Assembly: GCA_023263845.1 (NCBI GenBank)
Contig: JALQUH010000227.1
Location: forward strand, 1 to 44,955
DNA from: Candidatus Nanopelagicales bacterium
GTDB taxonomy: Bacteria; Actinomycetota; Actinomycetes; S36-B12
Direction: 5' to 3'
DNA length: 44,955 bases
Part shown: positions 17,687 through 30,248 of the stretch, in pieces
How the letters are laid out: each line of letters begins with the position of its first letter
How positions within the stretch are numbered: position 1 is the stretch's first letter
The notes under the pieces: generated by a model
The model's input: the letters and a program-made list of their open reading frames with translations, nothing else
Databases searched by the model: none
Told to the model about the DNA's origin: nothing
Translations under genes and position numbers: made by a program

Positions 17687-19623
17687 GGGAGCCTCACCAC
17701 CGCGAGAACCACCACAACCAAGATGGCGCCACCCACCATGGCCAGCGCGTAGGAACGGGCGAAGCCGGTTTGCCAGCGTCGCAACTTCGCGCCGGCGCCA
17801 CCCACGAGGGCCGCAAGCCCATTGACGACGGCGTCAATGCCCTTGTTGTCGACCCCGACGAACGCACGCGAGACGCTGTAGGTGGGCTGAACGACAAGGA
17901 CGTCGTTGATCGCGTCGTCGTACATGCTGTTGCGTGCCGCCTTCGTGAGGATGTTGACGTCCTGGGGTGCCTCGACCGGAACCTCACGGCGATACATCGT
18001 GTAGGCCCAGCCGGCTCCGATCAGCACCAGGGCCAAGGTCATGCCTTCATACGCGATCTCCGGCAGCGGAAGTGGGTTCTCCTGCAGGCCCGTGACGGGC
18101 TTGAGCCACTCGATGATGTTGCCCCAGAAGAGCAGCGCCATCCCGGTGAACGCCGAACCGATGCCCAGGATGATCAACGGGATCGTCATGACCGGCTTGG
18201 ACTCGTGCGGATGCTGATCGTCCTCCCAGCGAGCCTTGCCCAGGAACGTCATGGTGAACATGCGGGTCATGTAGAAGCCGGTCAGGCCGGCGGCCAGCAT
18301 GCCGCTGATGCCAGCGACGAGGCTGACCTCGAAGGCCGCGTGAATGATCGAGTCCTTGGACCAGAACCCCGAGAACGGCGGGATGCCCATGATCGCCAAA
18401 GTGGCCGAGGCGAAGCTGAGGAACGTAATGATCATGACCGCACGCAGCGCACCGTAGCGGCGCATGTCCTGCTGGTCCTTCATCGCGTGGATGACAGATC
18501 CGGCACCGAGGAAAAGGTTGGCCTTGAAGACACCGTGGGTCAGCAGGTGGAAGATCGCGAAGACATAGCCCACCGGGCCAAGGCCAGCAGCGAGCACCAT
18601 GTAGCCGATCTGGCTCATCGTCGATCCGGCAAGGGACTTCTTAATATCGTCCTTCGCACTGGCGATGATCGCGCCGAGGAACATCGTGATGACGCCGACG
18701 ACCAGAACCGTGGTGAGGGCGAAGATGGTGCCGTCGTAGATCGCATTGCTGCGGACGATGAGGTAGACGCCGGCAGTGACCATCGTGGCCGCGTGGATGA
18801 GGGCCGACACCGGGGTCGGGCCTTCCATGGCATCGAGCAGCCATGCCTGCAGCGGGAACTGGGCCGACTTGCCGGCTGCTGCGAGGAGAAGGAGCAGCCC
18901 AATCCAGGTGAGGGTGCTCTCGCTGGCCTGACCCGCCTCGGTGAAGACATCGTTGAAGGTGACACTGCCAAAGGTGATGAAGATCAGCATGATCGCCAGG
19001 CTCAGCCCGACGTCGCCAACGCGGTTCATCACGAAAGCCTTCTTCGCCGCTGCCGCAGCGCTGGGCTTCCACTGCCAGAAGCCGATGAGCAGGTAGGACG
19101 CCAGGCCGACGCCCTCCCAGCCGACGTACAGCAGGAGGTAGTTGTCAGCGAGGACGAGCAGCAGCATCGCCGCCACGAAGAGGTTGAGGAATCCGAAGAA
19201 CTTGCGGCGGTCTGGATCGTGATCCATGTAGCCGATTGAGTAGATGTGGATCAGCGAGCCGACAATCGTGATGAGCAAGACGAACACCATGGACAGCTGG
19301 TCGAGCTGAAGAGCCACAGGAGCGGTGAATCCGCCGACGAAGACCCACTCGAAGAGAGTCTGGCCGATCGCACGATCGTCCTCGGGCCGGGCCATGAGGT
19401 TGACCAGCAGGATGACGGCGTAGATCGCCGCCAGGACAACCGTGGTCGAGCCGAGCAGGTGGCCCCACCGGTTCGTACGACGTCCACCGAGCAGGAGGAC
19501 AGCAGCTCCGAGCAGGGGGAGGGCGATGAGCAGCCAGAGGTAGGAGAACACGCCCGTCGCCTCCGCCAGGGGGGCGACGACGGGTGCTGCGTCCGTCATC
19601 ACGGCTGCGCCGGTCCCGATCAC
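17683..19623 (-). CDS. nuoL: NADH-quinone oxidoreductase subunit L
   Basis: LYVGWEGVGLASYLLIGFW, KSAQFPLQAWLLDAMEGPTPVSALIHAATMVTAGVYLI; GTG start after AAGGAGG. Confidence 0.96.
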   Translation of the reverse strand: MIGTGAAVMTDAAPVVAPLAEATGVFSYLWLLIALPLLGAAVLLLGGRRTNRWGHLLGSTTVVLAAIYAVILLVNLMARPEDDRAIGQTLFEWVFVGGFTAPVALQLDQLSMVFVLLITIVGSLIHIYSIGYMDHDPDRRKFFGFLNLFVAAMLLLVLADNYLLLYVGWEGVGLASYLLIGFWQWKPSAAAAAKKAFVMNRVGDVGLSLAIMLIFITFGSVTFNDVFTEAGQASESTLTWIGLLLLLAAAGKSAQFPLQAWLLDAMEGPTPVSALIHAATMVTAGVYLIVRSNAIYDGTIFALTTVLVVGVITMFLGAIIASAKDDIKKSLAGSTMSQIGYMVLAAGLGPVGYVFAIFHLLTHGVFKANLFLGAGSVIHAMKDQQDMRRYGALRAVMIITFLSFASATLAIMGIPPFSGFWSKDSIIHAAFEVSLVAGISGMLAAGLTGFYMTRMFTMTFLGKARWEDDQHPHESKPVMTIPLIILGIGSAFTGMALLFWGNIIEWLKPVTGLQENPLPLPEIAYEGMTLALVLIGAGWAYTMYRREVPVEAPQDVNILTKAARNSMYDDAINDVLVVQPTYSVSRAFVGVDNKGIDAVVNGLAALVGGAGAKLRRWQTGFARSYALAMVGGAILVVVVLAVVRLP

Positions 19624-19678
19624 GGCGCCTCCTTCTTCATCACGTCATGTCCTTGCGTCATGCCCCGCGGGGCGGTGT

Positions 19679-19978
19679 TCAGTACTTGAGCAGATTGGGT
19701 TCGTCGATCGAGGCTGATCGACGCGAGCGGTACAGCGCCACGATGATGGCGAGGCCGACGACCACCTCGGCGGCCGCCACCACCATCACGAAGAATGCGA
19801 TGACCTGGCCGTCCAGGTTGCCGTGCATCCGGGCGAAGGCCACGAACGCGAGGTTGGCCGAATTGAGCATGAGCTCGATCGACATGAAGACCACGATCGC
19901 GTTGCGACGTACGAGCACGCCGATGGTGCCGATGGTGAAGAGGACCGCCGACAGCAGGATGTAGTGGTCAGGGCTCAC
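19679..19978 (-). CDS. nuoK: NADH-quinone oxidoreductase subunit K
   Basis: [35 protein letters not shown]. Confidence 0.95.
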   Translation of the reverse strand: MSPDHYILLSAVLFTIGTIGVLVRRNAIVVFMSIELMLNSANLAFVAFARMHGNLDGQVIAFFVMVVAAAEVVVGLAIIVALYRSRRSASIDEPNLLKY

Positions 19979-20814
19979 TTCGGCTCCCCTGGAGACGTGC
20001 CGGGATCATCGGCGACCGGTCGGTCCGCGGGTCCGAGGGCTTGCTCGCCATCGGAGAGCGCGATGGCCTCCGCGATCGCACCGGTGTCGACCGGTCGCAG
20101 GTCGCCACGGGCGCGCAGCGGACCCGGCACCGAGATTTCGGCCACGGAGCCGTCCGGCAGCAGGCCCGGCGTATCGACAGCGTTGTGGCGGGCGTAGACG
20201 CCCGGGGCGGGCAGCGGTGCCGGGTGGATGCCCTCGCGGAAGCGCTCCTGCGAGATCTCGCGCTGGGTGCGCTTGGGCGCCCAGCGCTCGCGGTGGGCCA
20301 GCACCAGGGCGCCAAGAGCCGCGGTAATGAGCAGTGCAGCGACGATCTCAAAGGCGAGGAGATACTCAGAGAAGAGCAGGCGAGCGATGCCCTCGACGTT
20401 GCCGCCGTACTCGGAGTTGGCTGCATCGAGTCCGACAGCGGGCATGCCGGTGAGCGCCCCGCCCACGCCGAAGATGAGCAGGGTGCCGAACCCGACCGCG
20501 AGCAAGATCCCCACGACTCGCTGCCCTCGCAGCGTTTCGACGAGGGAGTCAGACGAGTCAACGCCGACCACCATGAGCACGAAGAGGAAGAGCATCATGA
20601 CCGCGCCGGTGTAGACGATGATCTGCACCATGCCAAGGAACGGGGCCGAGTTGGCGAGGTAGAGCACCGCGAGGTTGATCATGGTGAAGGCGACCCACAG
20701 TGCGCTGTGGACCGCGCGTCGCGACAGGATCAGCCCGAGCGCTCCGGCCACGGAGAAGATCGCGCAGACCCAGAAGACAATGGCCTCGGCCGTGCTGGGT
20801 TCGGTGTCGGTCAT
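19975..20814 (-). CDS. nuoJ: NADH-quinone oxidoreductase subunit J
   Basis: [30 protein letters not shown]; operon position. Confidence 0.94.
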   Translation of the reverse strand: MTDTEPSTAEAIVFWVCAIFSVAGALGLILSRRAVHSALWVAFTMINLAVLYLANSAPFLGMVQIIVYTGAVMMLFLFVLMVVGVDSSDSLVETLRGQRVVGILLAVGFGTLLIFGVGGALTGMPAVGLDAANSEYGGNVEGIARLLFSEYLLAFEIVAALLITAALGALVLAHRERWAPKRTQREISQERFREGIHPAPLPAPGVYARHNAVDTPGLLPDGSVAEISVPGPLRARGDLRPVDTGAIAEAIALSDGEQALGPADRPVADDPGTSPGEPK

Positions 20815-21389
20815 GCCGACTCCCCCTCGGTGATGCGGAGCAGGTCCTCGTTGCCGGCCGGCTCCTGGGCGGGGACCGCCCCGGTGACTTCGCCGGCGTA
20901 GTAGTTGAGATCGGTCGTGCCCGGGACCATGGGATGCGGCGGAGCAATCATCCCGGGTAGAAGGGGCGCGAGCAGCTCTTCCTTCTCATAGATCAGGTCG
21001 GCCCGATTGTCATCAGCGAGTTCAAACTCGTTGGTCATCGTCAGAGCACGAGTAGGGCACGCTTCGATGCACAGTCCGCAGAAGATGCAGCGCAAGTAGT
21101 TGATCTGGTACGTCCGGCCGTAGCGCTCTCCCGGTGAGAAGCGATCTCCATCGGTGTTGTCCGCGGCCTCGACGAGAATTGCATCGGCCGGACAGGCCCA
21201 AGCGCACAGTTCGCAACCGATGCACTTCTCCAGCCCGTCGGGCCACCGGTTGAGTTGATGGCGTCCGTGGAAGCGGGGCTTGGGCGGGTAGCGATCGGCC
21301 TGCTCGGGGTACTGCTCGGTGACGACCTTTTTGAACATGGTCGCGAAGGTGACGCCGAAACCGCGTACGGCGGCGGGCAATTCAGGCAT
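20811..21389 (-). CDS. nuoI: NADH-quinone oxidoreductase subunit I
   Basis: [16 protein letters not shown] and [26 protein letters not shown]. Confidence 0.95.
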   Translation of the reverse strand: MPELPAAVRGFGVTFATMFKKVVTEQYPEQADRYPPKPRFHGRHQLNRWPDGLEKCIGCELCAWACPADAILVEAADNTDGDRFSPGERYGRTYQINYLRCIFCGLCIEACPTRALTMTNEFELADDNRADLIYEKEELLAPLLPGMIAPPHPMVPGTTDLNYYAGEVTGAVPAQEPAGNEDLLRITEGESA

Positions 21390-22716
21390 CTGTTCCCTCC
21401 TGTGAGGTCTGCGCGTCCTGAGGCGCCTCGCTCGTCACCGTTCCCGCCACGACAGCACCGGCGGCCGAGCGCCGGGAGGAGTAGGTGAACTCCTGCCCGG
21501 GCAGGGGCGGCACCGGGTAACCGCCTTCGTAGGGGTCGAATGGCTTGCGCATCTCCGCCTCCGCGCGTTCGATCTCGCGCTTCTCCTTGCGGTCACTGCG
21601 GATCTGGACAACCCACGAACCGACGACGATCACGACGAGTGCTCCCGCACCGACGAGCAGAAGTTCCTGGGTCGAAGCGGAGTATTCGTTGCGGACAACC
21701 CGGGCGGCAGCAACCACGACGATCCAGACGAGCGAGGCAGGGATCAACACCTTCCAGCCAAAGCGCATGAATTGGTCGTACCGCAGACGCGGCAGGGTTC
21801 CACGCAGCCAGATGAAGACGAAGATGAACAGCTGCACCTTGATGAGCCACCACAGCAGCGGCCACCAGCCGGTATTGGCGCTCTCCCACAGCGAGATCGG
21901 CCACGGGGCGCGCCAACCGCCGAGGAACAAGGTGGTGGCCAGCGCCGACACGGTCACCATGTTGATGTACTCAGCGAGGAAGAACAGCGCGAACTTCAGG
22001 GATGAGTACTCGGTGTGGAAGCCACCCACGAGTTCGCCCTCGGCCTCCGGGAGATCGAAGGGTGCGCGGTTGGTCTCGCCGACCATGGCCGTCACATAGA
22101 TGAGGAATGACGGAAGCAGGATCACGGCGTACCAGATGGGTTCTTGCGCGGCCACGATCGCCGAGGTTGACATAGATCCGGCGTACAGGAACACCGCGAC
22201 GAAGGACATTGACATGGCGAGCTCGTACGAGATCATCTGCGCCGAAGAGCGCAGGCCACCGAGCAAGGGGTACGTCGAGCCCGAGGACCAGCCGGCCAGC
22301 ACGATGCCGTAGATGCCGATGGAGGCGATGGCAAGGACGTACAGCACCGATACCGGGAAGTCGGTCAACTGCAGCGGTGTCTCAACGCCGAAGATCGAGA
22401 CCATCGGACCAAACGGGATGACCGCGAACGCGAGGAAGGCCATAGAAGCGGAGATCACCGGGGCGATCCAGTAGACCGCCCGGTGCGCCGTCTTGGGGAT
22501 GATTTCTTCCTTGAGAGCGAGCTTGAGGCCATCCATCAGCGACTGCAGCAGCCCAAAGGGGCCCACGCGATTGGGGCCGATGCGGTTCTGCATGCGGCCG
22601 ACAACTCGACGCTCCCACCAGATCGTGAAGAGGGTGAGCAGGACGAGCAGCACGAAGATGGCGAGCACCTTGAGGATGATGAGCCACCACGGATCGTTGA
22701 ACACCATCTCGCTCAT
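21382..22716 (-). CDS. nuoH: NADH-quinone oxidoreductase subunit H
   Basis: Start [11 protein letters not shown] at 22716 (ATGA overlap with nuoG); [46 protein letters not shown]. Confidence 0.95.
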   Translation of the reverse strand: MSEMVFNDPWWLIILKVLAIFVLLVLLTLFTIWWERRVVGRMQNRIGPNRVGPFGLLQSLMDGLKLALKEEIIPKTAHRAVYWIAPVISASMAFLAFAVIPFGPMVSIFGVETPLQLTDFPVSVLYVLAIASIGIYGIVLAGWSSGSTYPLLGGLRSSAQMISYELAMSMSFVAVFLYAGSMSTSAIVAAQEPIWYAVILLPSFLIYVTAMVGETNRAPFDLPEAEGELVGGFHTEYSSLKFALFFLAEYINMVTVSALATTLFLGGWRAPWPISLWESANTGWWPLLWWLIKVQLFIFVFIWLRGTLPRLRYDQFMRFGWKVLIPASLVWIVVVAAARVVRNEYSASTQELLLVGAGALVVIVVGSWVVQIRSDRKEKREIERAEAEMRKPFDPYEGGYPVPPLPGQEFTYSSRRSAAGAVVAGTVTSEAPQDAQTSQEGTDA

Positions 22717-25148
22717 GCGGCACCTCCGCTCAGCTGGACGCGTGCACCGTGCGTGGCGCCAAGTTCGAGGACATCCGAGCCGGTCGAGCGCATCGGCACC
22801 CACACCGTGTTGTCAGCAACATCGGCGATGCGCAGGGGCAACTCGAGGGATCCGCGAGCGGTGGAGATCACCACGCTGGATGCCCGGGAGAGTCCGTGGG
22901 CGGCTGCGGTGTCGGCGCTCAGGAGAGCCTCGACGGGGCGAGCGGTGGCTGCCAGGTGTGGCTCACCGTCCTGCAGCGCGCCAGCGTCGAGCAGCATTCG
23001 CCACGTGGCCAAAGCGACTCCATCGTTCGCGGTGGCGGGCGCCTGCTGCGGTGACTCCGCGCGCGCGCCGTCCCAGGGACAGAGTGCGGCCAACTCCCGA
23101 CGCAGGGCGAGGACGTCACCTGTGCCGAAGTTGACTCCCATCGTGTCGGCCACCATGGCAAGGACACGGGCATCAGTACTGGTCTGTGCACCGTGAATTG
23201 CCGGGGAGAAGGGCTTGGCGCGGCCCTCCCAGTCGGTGAACGAGCCGGCCTTCTCCGCCACGACGGCAACGGGGAAGACGACGTCAGCCGAGGCGGTCAC
23301 GTCATTGTGATGGGTCGACAGTGCGACGAGGAACGGCACTTCGTCGATGGCCCGGCGAAGCGCGTCAGCATCGGCAGAATCGGCCACCTCAAGACCGGCG
23401 ACGACGAGAGCGTCAAAGCGACGCGGCTCGTCACGCTCGACCCGCCCGTGGTCAGCCAAGATTTCCTCGATCATGCCGGCAGTCGACAGCCCAGCCGTTG
23501 CGGGCAGCGCATTCGGATCGATACCCCACACAGCGGCCACCTGCTCGCGCGCGGTCGCATCAGTGAGGGGGCGACCGCCGGGGAGAAGCCCGGCCAGTGC
23601 GCCGGCATCGAGAGCTCCCCGATCACCGGCGCGTCGCGGCACCCAGGCAAGTCGAGCTCCCGTTGCGGCGGCAAGTGCGGACGCTTGCGATAGTGCGCCG
23701 GGTACGGCGGCCATGCGCTCGCCCACGAGGATGACCGACCCCGTCAGTCGCAAGGTGCTGAGCAGGTCGCCGTCTTCGCCCTGCGCGATCCGCGCGAGGA
23801 CATTCCCCTCTTCGCCGGCGGGGCATCCCCACCAGGTGGCGCCCATCTTGTCGATGCCGCGCGTACGCACGGGTGCGATCGAGACGATGGACGTGCCGAA
23901 CTTATTGGCCGCCTTACGCAGGCGGAGCAGGATGATCGGTGACTCATCCTCGGGCTCCAACCCGACCAGGAGAACCACCGGTGCCGCCTCGAGGTCGGCG
24001 TACGTCGCGCCCATACCCATACCGGCAACGTGAGCAGCGAGGAACTGCGCCTCTTCGGCGCTGGCGACCCGATTGCGGAAGTCGATGTCATCGCTCCCCA
24101 GGGCGACGCGGGCGAACTTCGCGTACGCGTAAGCGTCCTCGCACGTCAGGCGCCCGCCGGTGAGGACGCCTACGCGACCTGCCGCCTCGGCCAGTCCGCG
24201 GGCTGCACGATCGAGCGCCTCCGGCCAGGACGCGGGACGGAGTTGGTCACCGTCGCGGACGAGGGGAGATTGCACCCGCCCCTCGGTCATGTAGCGGAAG
24301 GCGAATCGACCCTTGTCGCAGTTCCACTCCTCGTTGACCTGCGGGTCATCCCAGGCAAGACGTCGGGTGATGACACCGCGGCGCACATCGGTGCGCAGCG
24401 AGCAGCCCGAGGCACAGTGCTCGCATGTCGTCGGCGTACTCACCAGATCGAACGGGCGGGCACGGAAGCGGTAGTCGGCGCTGGTGAGTGCGCCCACCGG
24501 GCAGATTTGAATCGTGTTGCCCGAGTAATAGGAGTCGAATGGCTCATCTGGCCCAACGCCCACCTGCTGCTTAGAGCCGCGCTCCAGCAACTCGATCATC
24601 GGATCGCCGGCGATCTCATCGGCGAAGCGGGTGCACCGCGCGCAGGACACGCAGCGCTCACGATCGAGGAGTACCTGGGCACTGATGCTGATGGGTTTGG
24701 GGAAGGTGCGCTTCTTCAGGTCGAATCGGGAGACGCCGCTTCCGGCGCTCATGGCCTGGTTTTGCAGTGGGCACTCGCCACCCTTGTCGCAGATGGGGCA
24801 GTCGAGGGGGTGGTTGAGGAGCAGGAACTCCATGACTCCCTCTTGCGCCACCGAGGCGACCTCAGAGGTGCGCTGCGTGCGGATGATCATGCCGTCGGTC
24901 ACCGGGATCGCGCAGGCCGGCTGCGGTTTGGCCTGACCCTCAATCTCAACCAGGCACATGCGACACGCGGCCACGGGATCGAGCAGCGGGTGGTCGCAAA
25001 AGCGAGGGATCTCAATGCCCATCATCTCCGCAACGCGGATGACTAGGGCTCCCTTGGGTACGCGTACGGCAATGCCGTCGACCGTGACGGTCACCGAGTT
25101 CGGATCGGCCTGCTCCACTCCCGACGGGGCCTGCGGTGCGACGGTCAT
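22713..25148 (-). CDS. nuoG: NADH-quinone oxidoreductase subunit G
   Basis: N-terminal 2Fe-2S/4Fe-4S domains ([40 protein letters not shown]) and molybdopterin-like domain. Confidence 0.95.
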   Translation of the reverse strand: MTVAPQAPSGVEQADPNSVTVTVDGIAVRVPKGALVIRVAEMMGIEIPRFCDHPLLDPVAACRMCLVEIEGQAKPQPACAIPVTDGMIIRTQRTSEVASVAQEGVMEFLLLNHPLDCPICDKGGECPLQNQAMSAGSGVSRFDLKKRTFPKPISISAQVLLDRERCVSCARCTRFADEIAGDPMIELLERGSKQQVGVGPDEPFDSYYSGNTIQICPVGALTSADYRFRARPFDLVSTPTTCEHCASGCSLRTDVRRGVITRRLAWDDPQVNEEWNCDKGRFAFRYMTEGRVQSPLVRDGDQLRPASWPEALDRAARGLAEAAGRVGVLTGGRLTCEDAYAYAKFARVALGSDDIDFRNRVASAEEAQFLAAHVAGMGMGATYADLEAAPVVLLVGLEPEDESPIILLRLRKAANKFGTSIVSIAPVRTRGIDKMGATWWGCPAGEEGNVLARIAQGEDGDLLSTLRLTGSVILVGERMAAVPGALSQASALAAATGARLAWVPRRAGDRGALDAGALAGLLPGGRPLTDATAREQVAAVWGIDPNALPATAGLSTAGMIEEILADHGRVERDEPRRFDALVVAGLEVADSADADALRRAIDEVPFLVALSTHHNDVTASADVVFPVAVVAEKAGSFTDWEGRAKPFSPAIHGAQTSTDARVLAMVADTMGVNFGTGDVLALRRELAALCPWDGARAESPQQAPATANDGVALATWRMLLDAGALQDGEPHLAATARPVEALLSADTAAAHGLSRASSVVISTARGSLELPLRIADVADNTVWVPMRSTGSDVLELGATHGARVQLSGGAA

Positions 25149-26452
25149 CGGGCAGCCACTCCTTCGAAGACGTAGCCGGCGGCGGGCGGGAATGACTCGT
25201 CGACCGGGACGCTCGTCGCGGTCTGGAACTCATCACGGAAATACTTCACGGCGGCGGGGTACGGGGTCGCGGCAGCATCACCAAGCGCACAGAACGAGCG
25301 CCCCATGATGTGACCGCACACCTCATTGAGCAGGTCCATATCCGGGTCTGTGCCGTGCCCGGCCTCGAACTTGTCCAGCAGACCGGTGATCCAGTAGGTG
25401 CCCTCGCGGCAGGGCGTGCACTTGCCGCAGGACTCGTGCTTGTAGAACTCCAGCCAACGTGTCACCGCCTTGACCACGCTGATGGTGTTGTTGAAGATCA
25501 TTGGGGTGCCGGTGCCCAGCATCGAGCCAGCGTCGACCATGGCCTCGTAGGTCAAGGGGGTATCGAGGTGGTCCGCCGTCAGCATGGGCACGGACGAGCC
25601 GCCGGGCAGCCAGAACTTCACCGGGCCACCGCCGATGACGCCACCGGCGTACTCGAGCAACTCACCCATCGTGATACCCAGGGGCGCCTCATAGATCCCG
25701 GGGCGCACCACGTGGCCGGAAACCGCGAAGACCTTGAAGCCGGGCGACTTCTCGGTGCCGAACTGACGGAACCAGTCGACCCCGTTGTTGATGATCCAGG
25801 GCACGTTGGCAATGGTCTCGACGTTGTTGACGACCGTCGGGGACGCGTAGAGACCGTGCGTGGCCGGGAACGGCGGCTTTAGGCGCGGCTGGCCGCGCAG
25901 ACCCTCGAGAGAGTTGAGCAGGGCGGTCTCTTCGCCACAGATGTAGGCACCGGCGCCGGAGTGCACGGTGACACTCAAGGAAAATCCCGAGCCGGAGATG
26001 TTGTCGCCGATGAGGCCCGCCTGCTCCGCTTCGCGAATCGCGGCGGCCACGCGACGGATGGACTGGGGGACCTCGCCACGGATGTAGATGAAAGCGTGAC
26101 TCGCGCGAATCGCGTACGAGGCGATGATGACGCCCTCGAGGAGCGCGTGCGGGTTGGCGATCATGATCGGGACGTCCTTGCAGGCACCCGGCTCGGACTC
26201 GTCGGCGTTGACGACCAGGTAGTGCGGCTTGCCGTCGTTTTGTGGGACGAAACTCCACTTCAGACCGGTCGGGAAGCCTGCACCACCGCGGCCACGAAGT
26301 CCGGTGTCCTTGACCATGCCGATGATCGCGTCGGGGTCCATAGCCAACGCCTTTGGCAGCGCTCGATAGCCACCCTTGCGTCGATACCCCTCGATCGTGA
26401 ACAGGTCGGGGGTGTCCCAGTGCTCGGTGATGACCGGAGTCAGCGGAGTCAT
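25145..26452 (-). CDS. nuoF: NADH-quinone oxidoreductase subunit F
   Basis: [62 protein letters not shown]. Confidence 0.97.
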   Translation of the reverse strand: MTPLTPVITEHWDTPDLFTIEGYRRKGGYRALPKALAMDPDAIIGMVKDTGLRGRGGAGFPTGLKWSFVPQNDGKPHYLVVNADESEPGACKDVPIMIANPHALLEGVIIASYAIRASHAFIYIRGEVPQSIRRVAAAIREAEQAGLIGDNISGSGFSLSVTVHSGAGAYICGEETALLNSLEGLRGQPRLKPPFPATHGLYASPTVVNNVETIANVPWIINNGVDWFRQFGTEKSPGFKVFAVSGHVVRPGIYEAPLGITMGELLEYAGGVIGGGPVKFWLPGGSSVPMLTADHLDTPLTYEAMVDAGSMLGTGTPMIFNNTISVVKAVTRWLEFYKHESCGKCTPCREGTYWITGLLDKFEAGHGTDPDMDLLNEVCGHIMGRSFCALGDAAATPYPAAVKYFRDEFQTATSVPVDESFPPAAGYVFEGVAAR

Positions 26453-27105
26453 GCGTCGCCTCCCGGTGCTGCTGGCGCGGACATTCCGTGTTCGCGCGCG
26501 TACGTGAGCCCGGCGAGCATGATTGCGTCTGCCTCCCCGCCCTCACCGGCGAGACCATCGACGGGGAAGGCGAGCGTGTGCTCGGTTGCTTGGAAATCTC
26601 GAATGACCGGTCCGCGCGTGGACTGGACCACCTCGCCGCGAGCGAGCCGGTCGATGATGTCAACGGCGCTGCTCGGCGTCTGGTTGTCCATGAACTCCCA
26701 GTCCACAGTCATGACCGGCGCGTGTGTGCACGCGGCCTGGCACTCGATCCGCTCAAGCCAGAACGTGCCATCGACATCAGTCTCATTGTGTCCAGCACCG
26801 AGGCGCTCGGCGACCGCGTCGTAGACGGCGTCACCACCGAGCAGCGCGCACAGGGAGTTGGTGCAGACTCCGATGTGGTGCTTGCCGACCGGCTTGCGCT
26901 TGTACATCGTGTAGAACGTCGCGACCGCGGCTACCTCGGCGGTGGTGAGCCCGAGGACGCCGGCGATGGTTTCCATGGCCTCAGGCGTGACCTCATCATC
27001 GATGCTCTGCGCCAGATGGAGCAGCGGCATGAGAGCCGAACGCGAGTTGGGGTAGCGGCCGATGATCTCCGTCATCTGCGCACGCAACTCCGGGGTGAGT
27101 TCCAT
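26449..27105 (-). CDS. nuoE: NADH-quinone oxidoreductase subunit E
   Basis: 24-kDa thioredoxin-like 2Fe-2S fold; VAAVATFYTMYKRKPVGKHHIGVCTNSLCALLGG, ECQAACTHAPVM. Confidence 0.95.
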   Translation of the reverse strand: MELTPELRAQMTEIIGRYPNSRSALMPLLHLAQSIDDEVTPEAMETIAGVLGLTTAEVAAVATFYTMYKRKPVGKHHIGVCTNSLCALLGGDAVYDAVAERLGAGHNETDVDGTFWLERIECQAACTHAPVMTVDWEFMDNQTPSSAVDIIDRLARGEVVQSTRGPVIRDFQATEHTLAFPVDGLAGEGGEADAIMLAGLTYAREHGMSAPAAPGGDA

Positions 27106-28487
27106 CAGCGATCCACCCCACCCATGACCGGATCGATGCTCGCCACGGCGGCGACGACGTCGGACACCATGCTGCCGTCACACATGGCCGCAGTGGACTG
27201 AAGATTGTTGAAGGACGGGTCACGGAAGTGTGCACGGTAGGGGCGGGTGCCACCATCGCTCACCAGATGCACACCAAGTTCGCCGCGGGGCGATTCCACC
27301 GCTGAGTAGACCTGGCCGGCCGGCACGCTGAAGCCCTCCGTCACCAACTTGAAGTGGTGGATGAGCGCCTCCATCGACTCGGTCATGATCTCCTTGATGT
27401 GCTCCGGCGAGTTGCCCTGGCCGTCGCCACCGAGCGATAGTCGCGCGGGCCAGCCGACCCGCTTGTCCTCGATCATGACCGGACCGGGCTGCAGTCGATC
27501 GAGAGCCTGCTCCACGATCTTCATCGACTCGTGCATCTCCTGGATGCGAATAAGGAAGCGCCCGTAGACGTCGCAGGTGTCCGCCGTCGCGACCTCGAAC
27601 TCGTAGTTCTCGTAACCGCAGTAGGGCTGAATCTTGCGAAGGTCGTGTGGCAGGCCGGTGGACCTCAGGATCGGGCCGGTGACACCGAGCGCCATGCAGC
27701 CGGCAAGATCGAGGTAGCCGATCCCGACGGTGCGCCCCATCCAGATGGCATTGTCGACGAGCAGATCCGCGGTGTCTTTCATCCGCTTCTTCAGCAGTGG
27801 GAGAGTCTCGCGGATGCGCTGGACCTGGTCATCGGTGATGTCCTGGACAACACCACCGGGACGAATGTAGGCGCTGTTCATGCGCAGCCCGGTGACCATC
27901 TCGAAGATGTCGAGGATGAGTTCCCGCTCACGGAAACCGAAGGTCATGGCCGTCAACGCACCGAGCTCCATTCCGCCGGTGGCGAGCGCGACCAGGTGCG
28001 AGGAGATGCGGTTGAGTTCCATCATGAGGACTCTGATGACAGTGGCGCGCTCAGGGATCTCATCGGTGATATCGAGAAGCTTCTCCACCCCAAGGCAGTA
28101 CGCCGCCTCGTTGTAGAACGGGGTGAGGTAGTCCATACGCGTCGCGAAGGTCACACCCTGAGTCCAGGTGCGGAATTCCATGTTTTTCTCGATGCCGGTA
28201 TGCAGGTAGCCAATGCCGCACCGGGTCTCGGTGACGGTCTCGCCCTCAAGCTCGAGGATGAGGCGGAGCACGCCGTGGGTCGACGGGTGCTGTGGGCCCA
28301 TGTTGACGACGATGCGTTCCTTCTGGCCTTCGTCGGGCGCCTCGATCGTGTCCCAATCCCCACCGGACACGGTGTAGACCGTGCCTTCGGTCGTCTCGTA
28401 GGACAGTGCGTAGGGATCGACAATCTCCTCGGCACCCTCGAAGGAGACGTCCTCGGTCATGAGGGTCTCGTCGGTCATGTCAGACAT
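27105..28487 (-). CDS. nuoD: NADH-quinone oxidoreductase subunit D
   Basis: [40 protein letters not shown]; 49-kDa subunit. Confidence 0.97.
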   Translation of the reverse strand: MSDMTDETLMTEDVSFEGAEEIVDPYALSYETTEGTVYTVSGGDWDTIEAPDEGQKERIVVNMGPQHPSTHGVLRLILELEGETVTETRCGIGYLHTGIEKNMEFRTWTQGVTFATRMDYLTPFYNEAAYCLGVEKLLDITDEIPERATVIRVLMMELNRISSHLVALATGGMELGALTAMTFGFRERELILDIFEMVTGLRMNSAYIRPGGVVQDITDDQVQRIRETLPLLKKRMKDTADLLVDNAIWMGRTVGIGYLDLAGCMALGVTGPILRSTGLPHDLRKIQPYCGYENYEFEVATADTCDVYGRFLIRIQEMHESMKIVEQALDRLQPGPVMIEDKRVGWPARLSLGGDGQGNSPEHIKEIMTESMEALIHHFKLVTEGFSVPAGQVYSAVESPRGELGVHLVSDGGTRPYRAHFRDPSFNNLQSTAAMCDGSMVSDVVAAVASIDPVMGGVDR

Positions 28488-29233
28488 CAGGTGTACGACC
28501 TCCGCTGATCGGGCGGCGGTACCTCAGCGCCCTTGTACTCCACAGGAATTCCACCGAGCGGGTAGTCCTTACGCTGAGGATGGCCTGGCCAGTCATCCGG
28601 CATCTCGATACGGGTCAGTGACGGATGATCGTCGAAGATGATGCCGAAGAAGTCGTAGGTCTCCCGCTCGTGCCAGTCGTTGGCCGGGTAGACCTTGGTG
28701 ATCGACGGAATGTGCGGGTCGACGTCCGGGCAGGTCACCTCGACACGAAGCCGACGGTTGTGCGTGATCGACTGGAACGGGTAGACCGCATGCAGTTCAC
28801 GGCCCGCATCACCGGGGTAGTGCACGCCGTTGACGCCCATGCACATCTCAAATCGCAACGCGGGCTCATCCCGTAGTGCGGCCACGAATGTGACGAGGTG
28901 CTCGCGCCGAACGAAGAAGGTGATTTCGCCGCGGTACACGACGACCTTCTCCACCGCGGACTCCATCGGCACGCCACGATCGGTGAGGGCCAGGCTCAAT
29001 TCCTGCGCAGCGTCATCGAACCAACCGCCGTACGGAGGAAGCGTCGGGCCCGGCATCACGATGGGGGCTACGAGTCCGCCGAAGCCGGACGTGTCTCCAC
29101 CATCGACGGCCGAGAAGGCACCGTGGCGGACACCGACAATCTCGAGTTCGGGGATCTCGGCGGTCGATGTCGCTCGGGCCGCTACTTCAATGCCGGCCTC
29201 GGTCGGAGAGACAGGGGTCTGGTCGTCACTCAC
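28487..29233 (-). CDS. nuoC: NADH-quinone oxidoreductase subunit C
   Basis: [48 protein letters not shown]. Confidence 0.95.
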   Translation of the reverse strand: MSDDQTPVSPTEAGIEVAARATSTAEIPELEIVGVRHGAFSAVDGGDTSGFGGLVAPIVMPGPTLPPYGGWFDDAAQELSLALTDRGVPMESAVEKVVVYRGEITFFVRREHLVTFVAALRDEPALRFEMCMGVNGVHYPGDAGRELHAVYPFQSITHNRRLRVEVTCPDVDPHIPSITKVYPANDWHERETYDFFGIIFDDHPSLTRIEMPDDWPGHPQRKDYPLGGIPVEYKGAEVPPPDQRRSYT

Positions 29234-29784
29234 CGCAGCAGGCCCTTCATCTCCAGGGTGGGAGCCGCCGTCAGTGCGGCGAACTCCTCGGCGTCCTGGA
29301 CGCGCAATGCATCAGCGCCGAGCTTCATGTCCTGGATCTGGTCGTGAATCTTCAAGATCGCATTGATGAGCATTTCGGGCCGAGGGGGGCAGCCGGGGAG
29401 GTACATGTCGACGGGGACGACGTGGTCGACACCCTGAACGATCGCATAGTTGTTGAACATCCCACCGCTAGAGGCGCACACGCCCATCGCGAGAACCCAC
29501 TTGGGGTTGGGCATCTGGTCGTAGATCTGGCGCAGAACCGGCGCCATCTTCTGACTGACCCGGCCAGCGACGATCATCAGGTCGGCCTGGCGCGGCGATG
29601 CGCGGAAAACCTCCATGCCGAACCGAGCGAGGTCATAGCGCGGGCCACCGGTCGCCATCATCTCGATGGCACAGCAGGCCAGTCCGAACGTCGCGGGCCA
29701 CAGTGATCCCTTACGGGCATAGCCGGCGACCTTCTCGACCGTGGTGAGCAGAATTCCACTGGGGAGCTTCTCTTCCAGACCCAT
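29230..29784 (-). CDS. nuoB: NADH-quinone oxidoreductase subunit B
   Basis: [49 protein letters not shown]. Confidence 0.96.
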   Translation of the reverse strand: MGLEEKLPSGILLTTVEKVAGYARKGSLWPATFGLACCAIEMMATGGPRYDLARFGMEVFRASPRQADLMIVAGRVSQKMAPVLRQIYDQMPNPKWVLAMGVCASSGGMFNNYAIVQGVDHVVPVDMYLPGCPPRPEMLINAILKIHDQIQDMKLGADALRVQDAEEFAALTAAPTLEMKGLLR

Positions 29785-29788
29785 ATCG

Positions 29789-30166
29789 CTAGTCCCAATC
29801 CAATCCGCCGCGTCGCCACTCGTAGACGTACGGCACCGTCAGGTTGAACAGGAACAGCATCATCGCGAGGAAGACGAAGAGCGGCAATTGGTCGAAGGCG
29901 ACCGCCCACGGGTAAAGGAAGACGATCTCGATGTCGAAGATGATGAACATCATTGCGGTCAGGTAGTACTTGACCGGGAAACGGCCGCCGCCCATGGGCT
30001 GCGGCGTGGGCTCGATACCGCACTCATAGGCGTCCATCTTGGCCCGGTTGTAGCGCTTCGGACCGGTGAAGGTGGTCGCGGTGACGCTGAAGATGGCAAA
30101 GCCCGCGGCCAGGATGCCGAGAACGAGGATGGGGGCGTAGGGGCTCACCACACTCCTCACAGGCAT
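29789..30166 (-). CDS. nuoA: NADH-quinone oxidoreductase subunit A (start may be GTG at 30151 or 30148)
   Basis: [47 protein letters not shown]. Confidence 0.95.
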   Translation of the reverse strand: MPVRSVVSPYAPILVLGILAAGFAIFSVTATTFTGPKRYNRAKMDAYECGIEPTPQPMGGGRFPVKYYLTAMMFIIFDIEIVFLYPWAVAFDQLPLFVFLAMMLFLFNLTVPYVYEWRRGGLDWD

Positions 30167-30198
30167 GTCCTCGGGCTCAGGGGCGAGCTCTCGATCGG

Positions 30199-30215
30199 CG
30201 GACTCCTAGAGTCCG
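30199..30215. terminator. Hairpin between menG and nuoA
   Basis: cggactc-cta-gagtccg, perfect 7-bp stem with 3-nt loop; 3-bp extension possible across a bulge. Confidence 0.4.
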
Positions 30216-30248
30216 ACCGCTGGGCAGTCTACCGACGTCCCCAAGTGC

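Noticed and set aside
16658-19239. Long plus-strand ORFs (16658-17752, 17680-19239) opposite nuoM/nuoL
   Set aside because: Highly charged R/D/E/H-rich translations without domain motifs, fully antisense to clear nuo genes; typical GC-rich shadow ORFs.
27531-28508. 325-aa plus-strand ORF opposite nuoD
   Set aside because: Shadow ORF, no domains.
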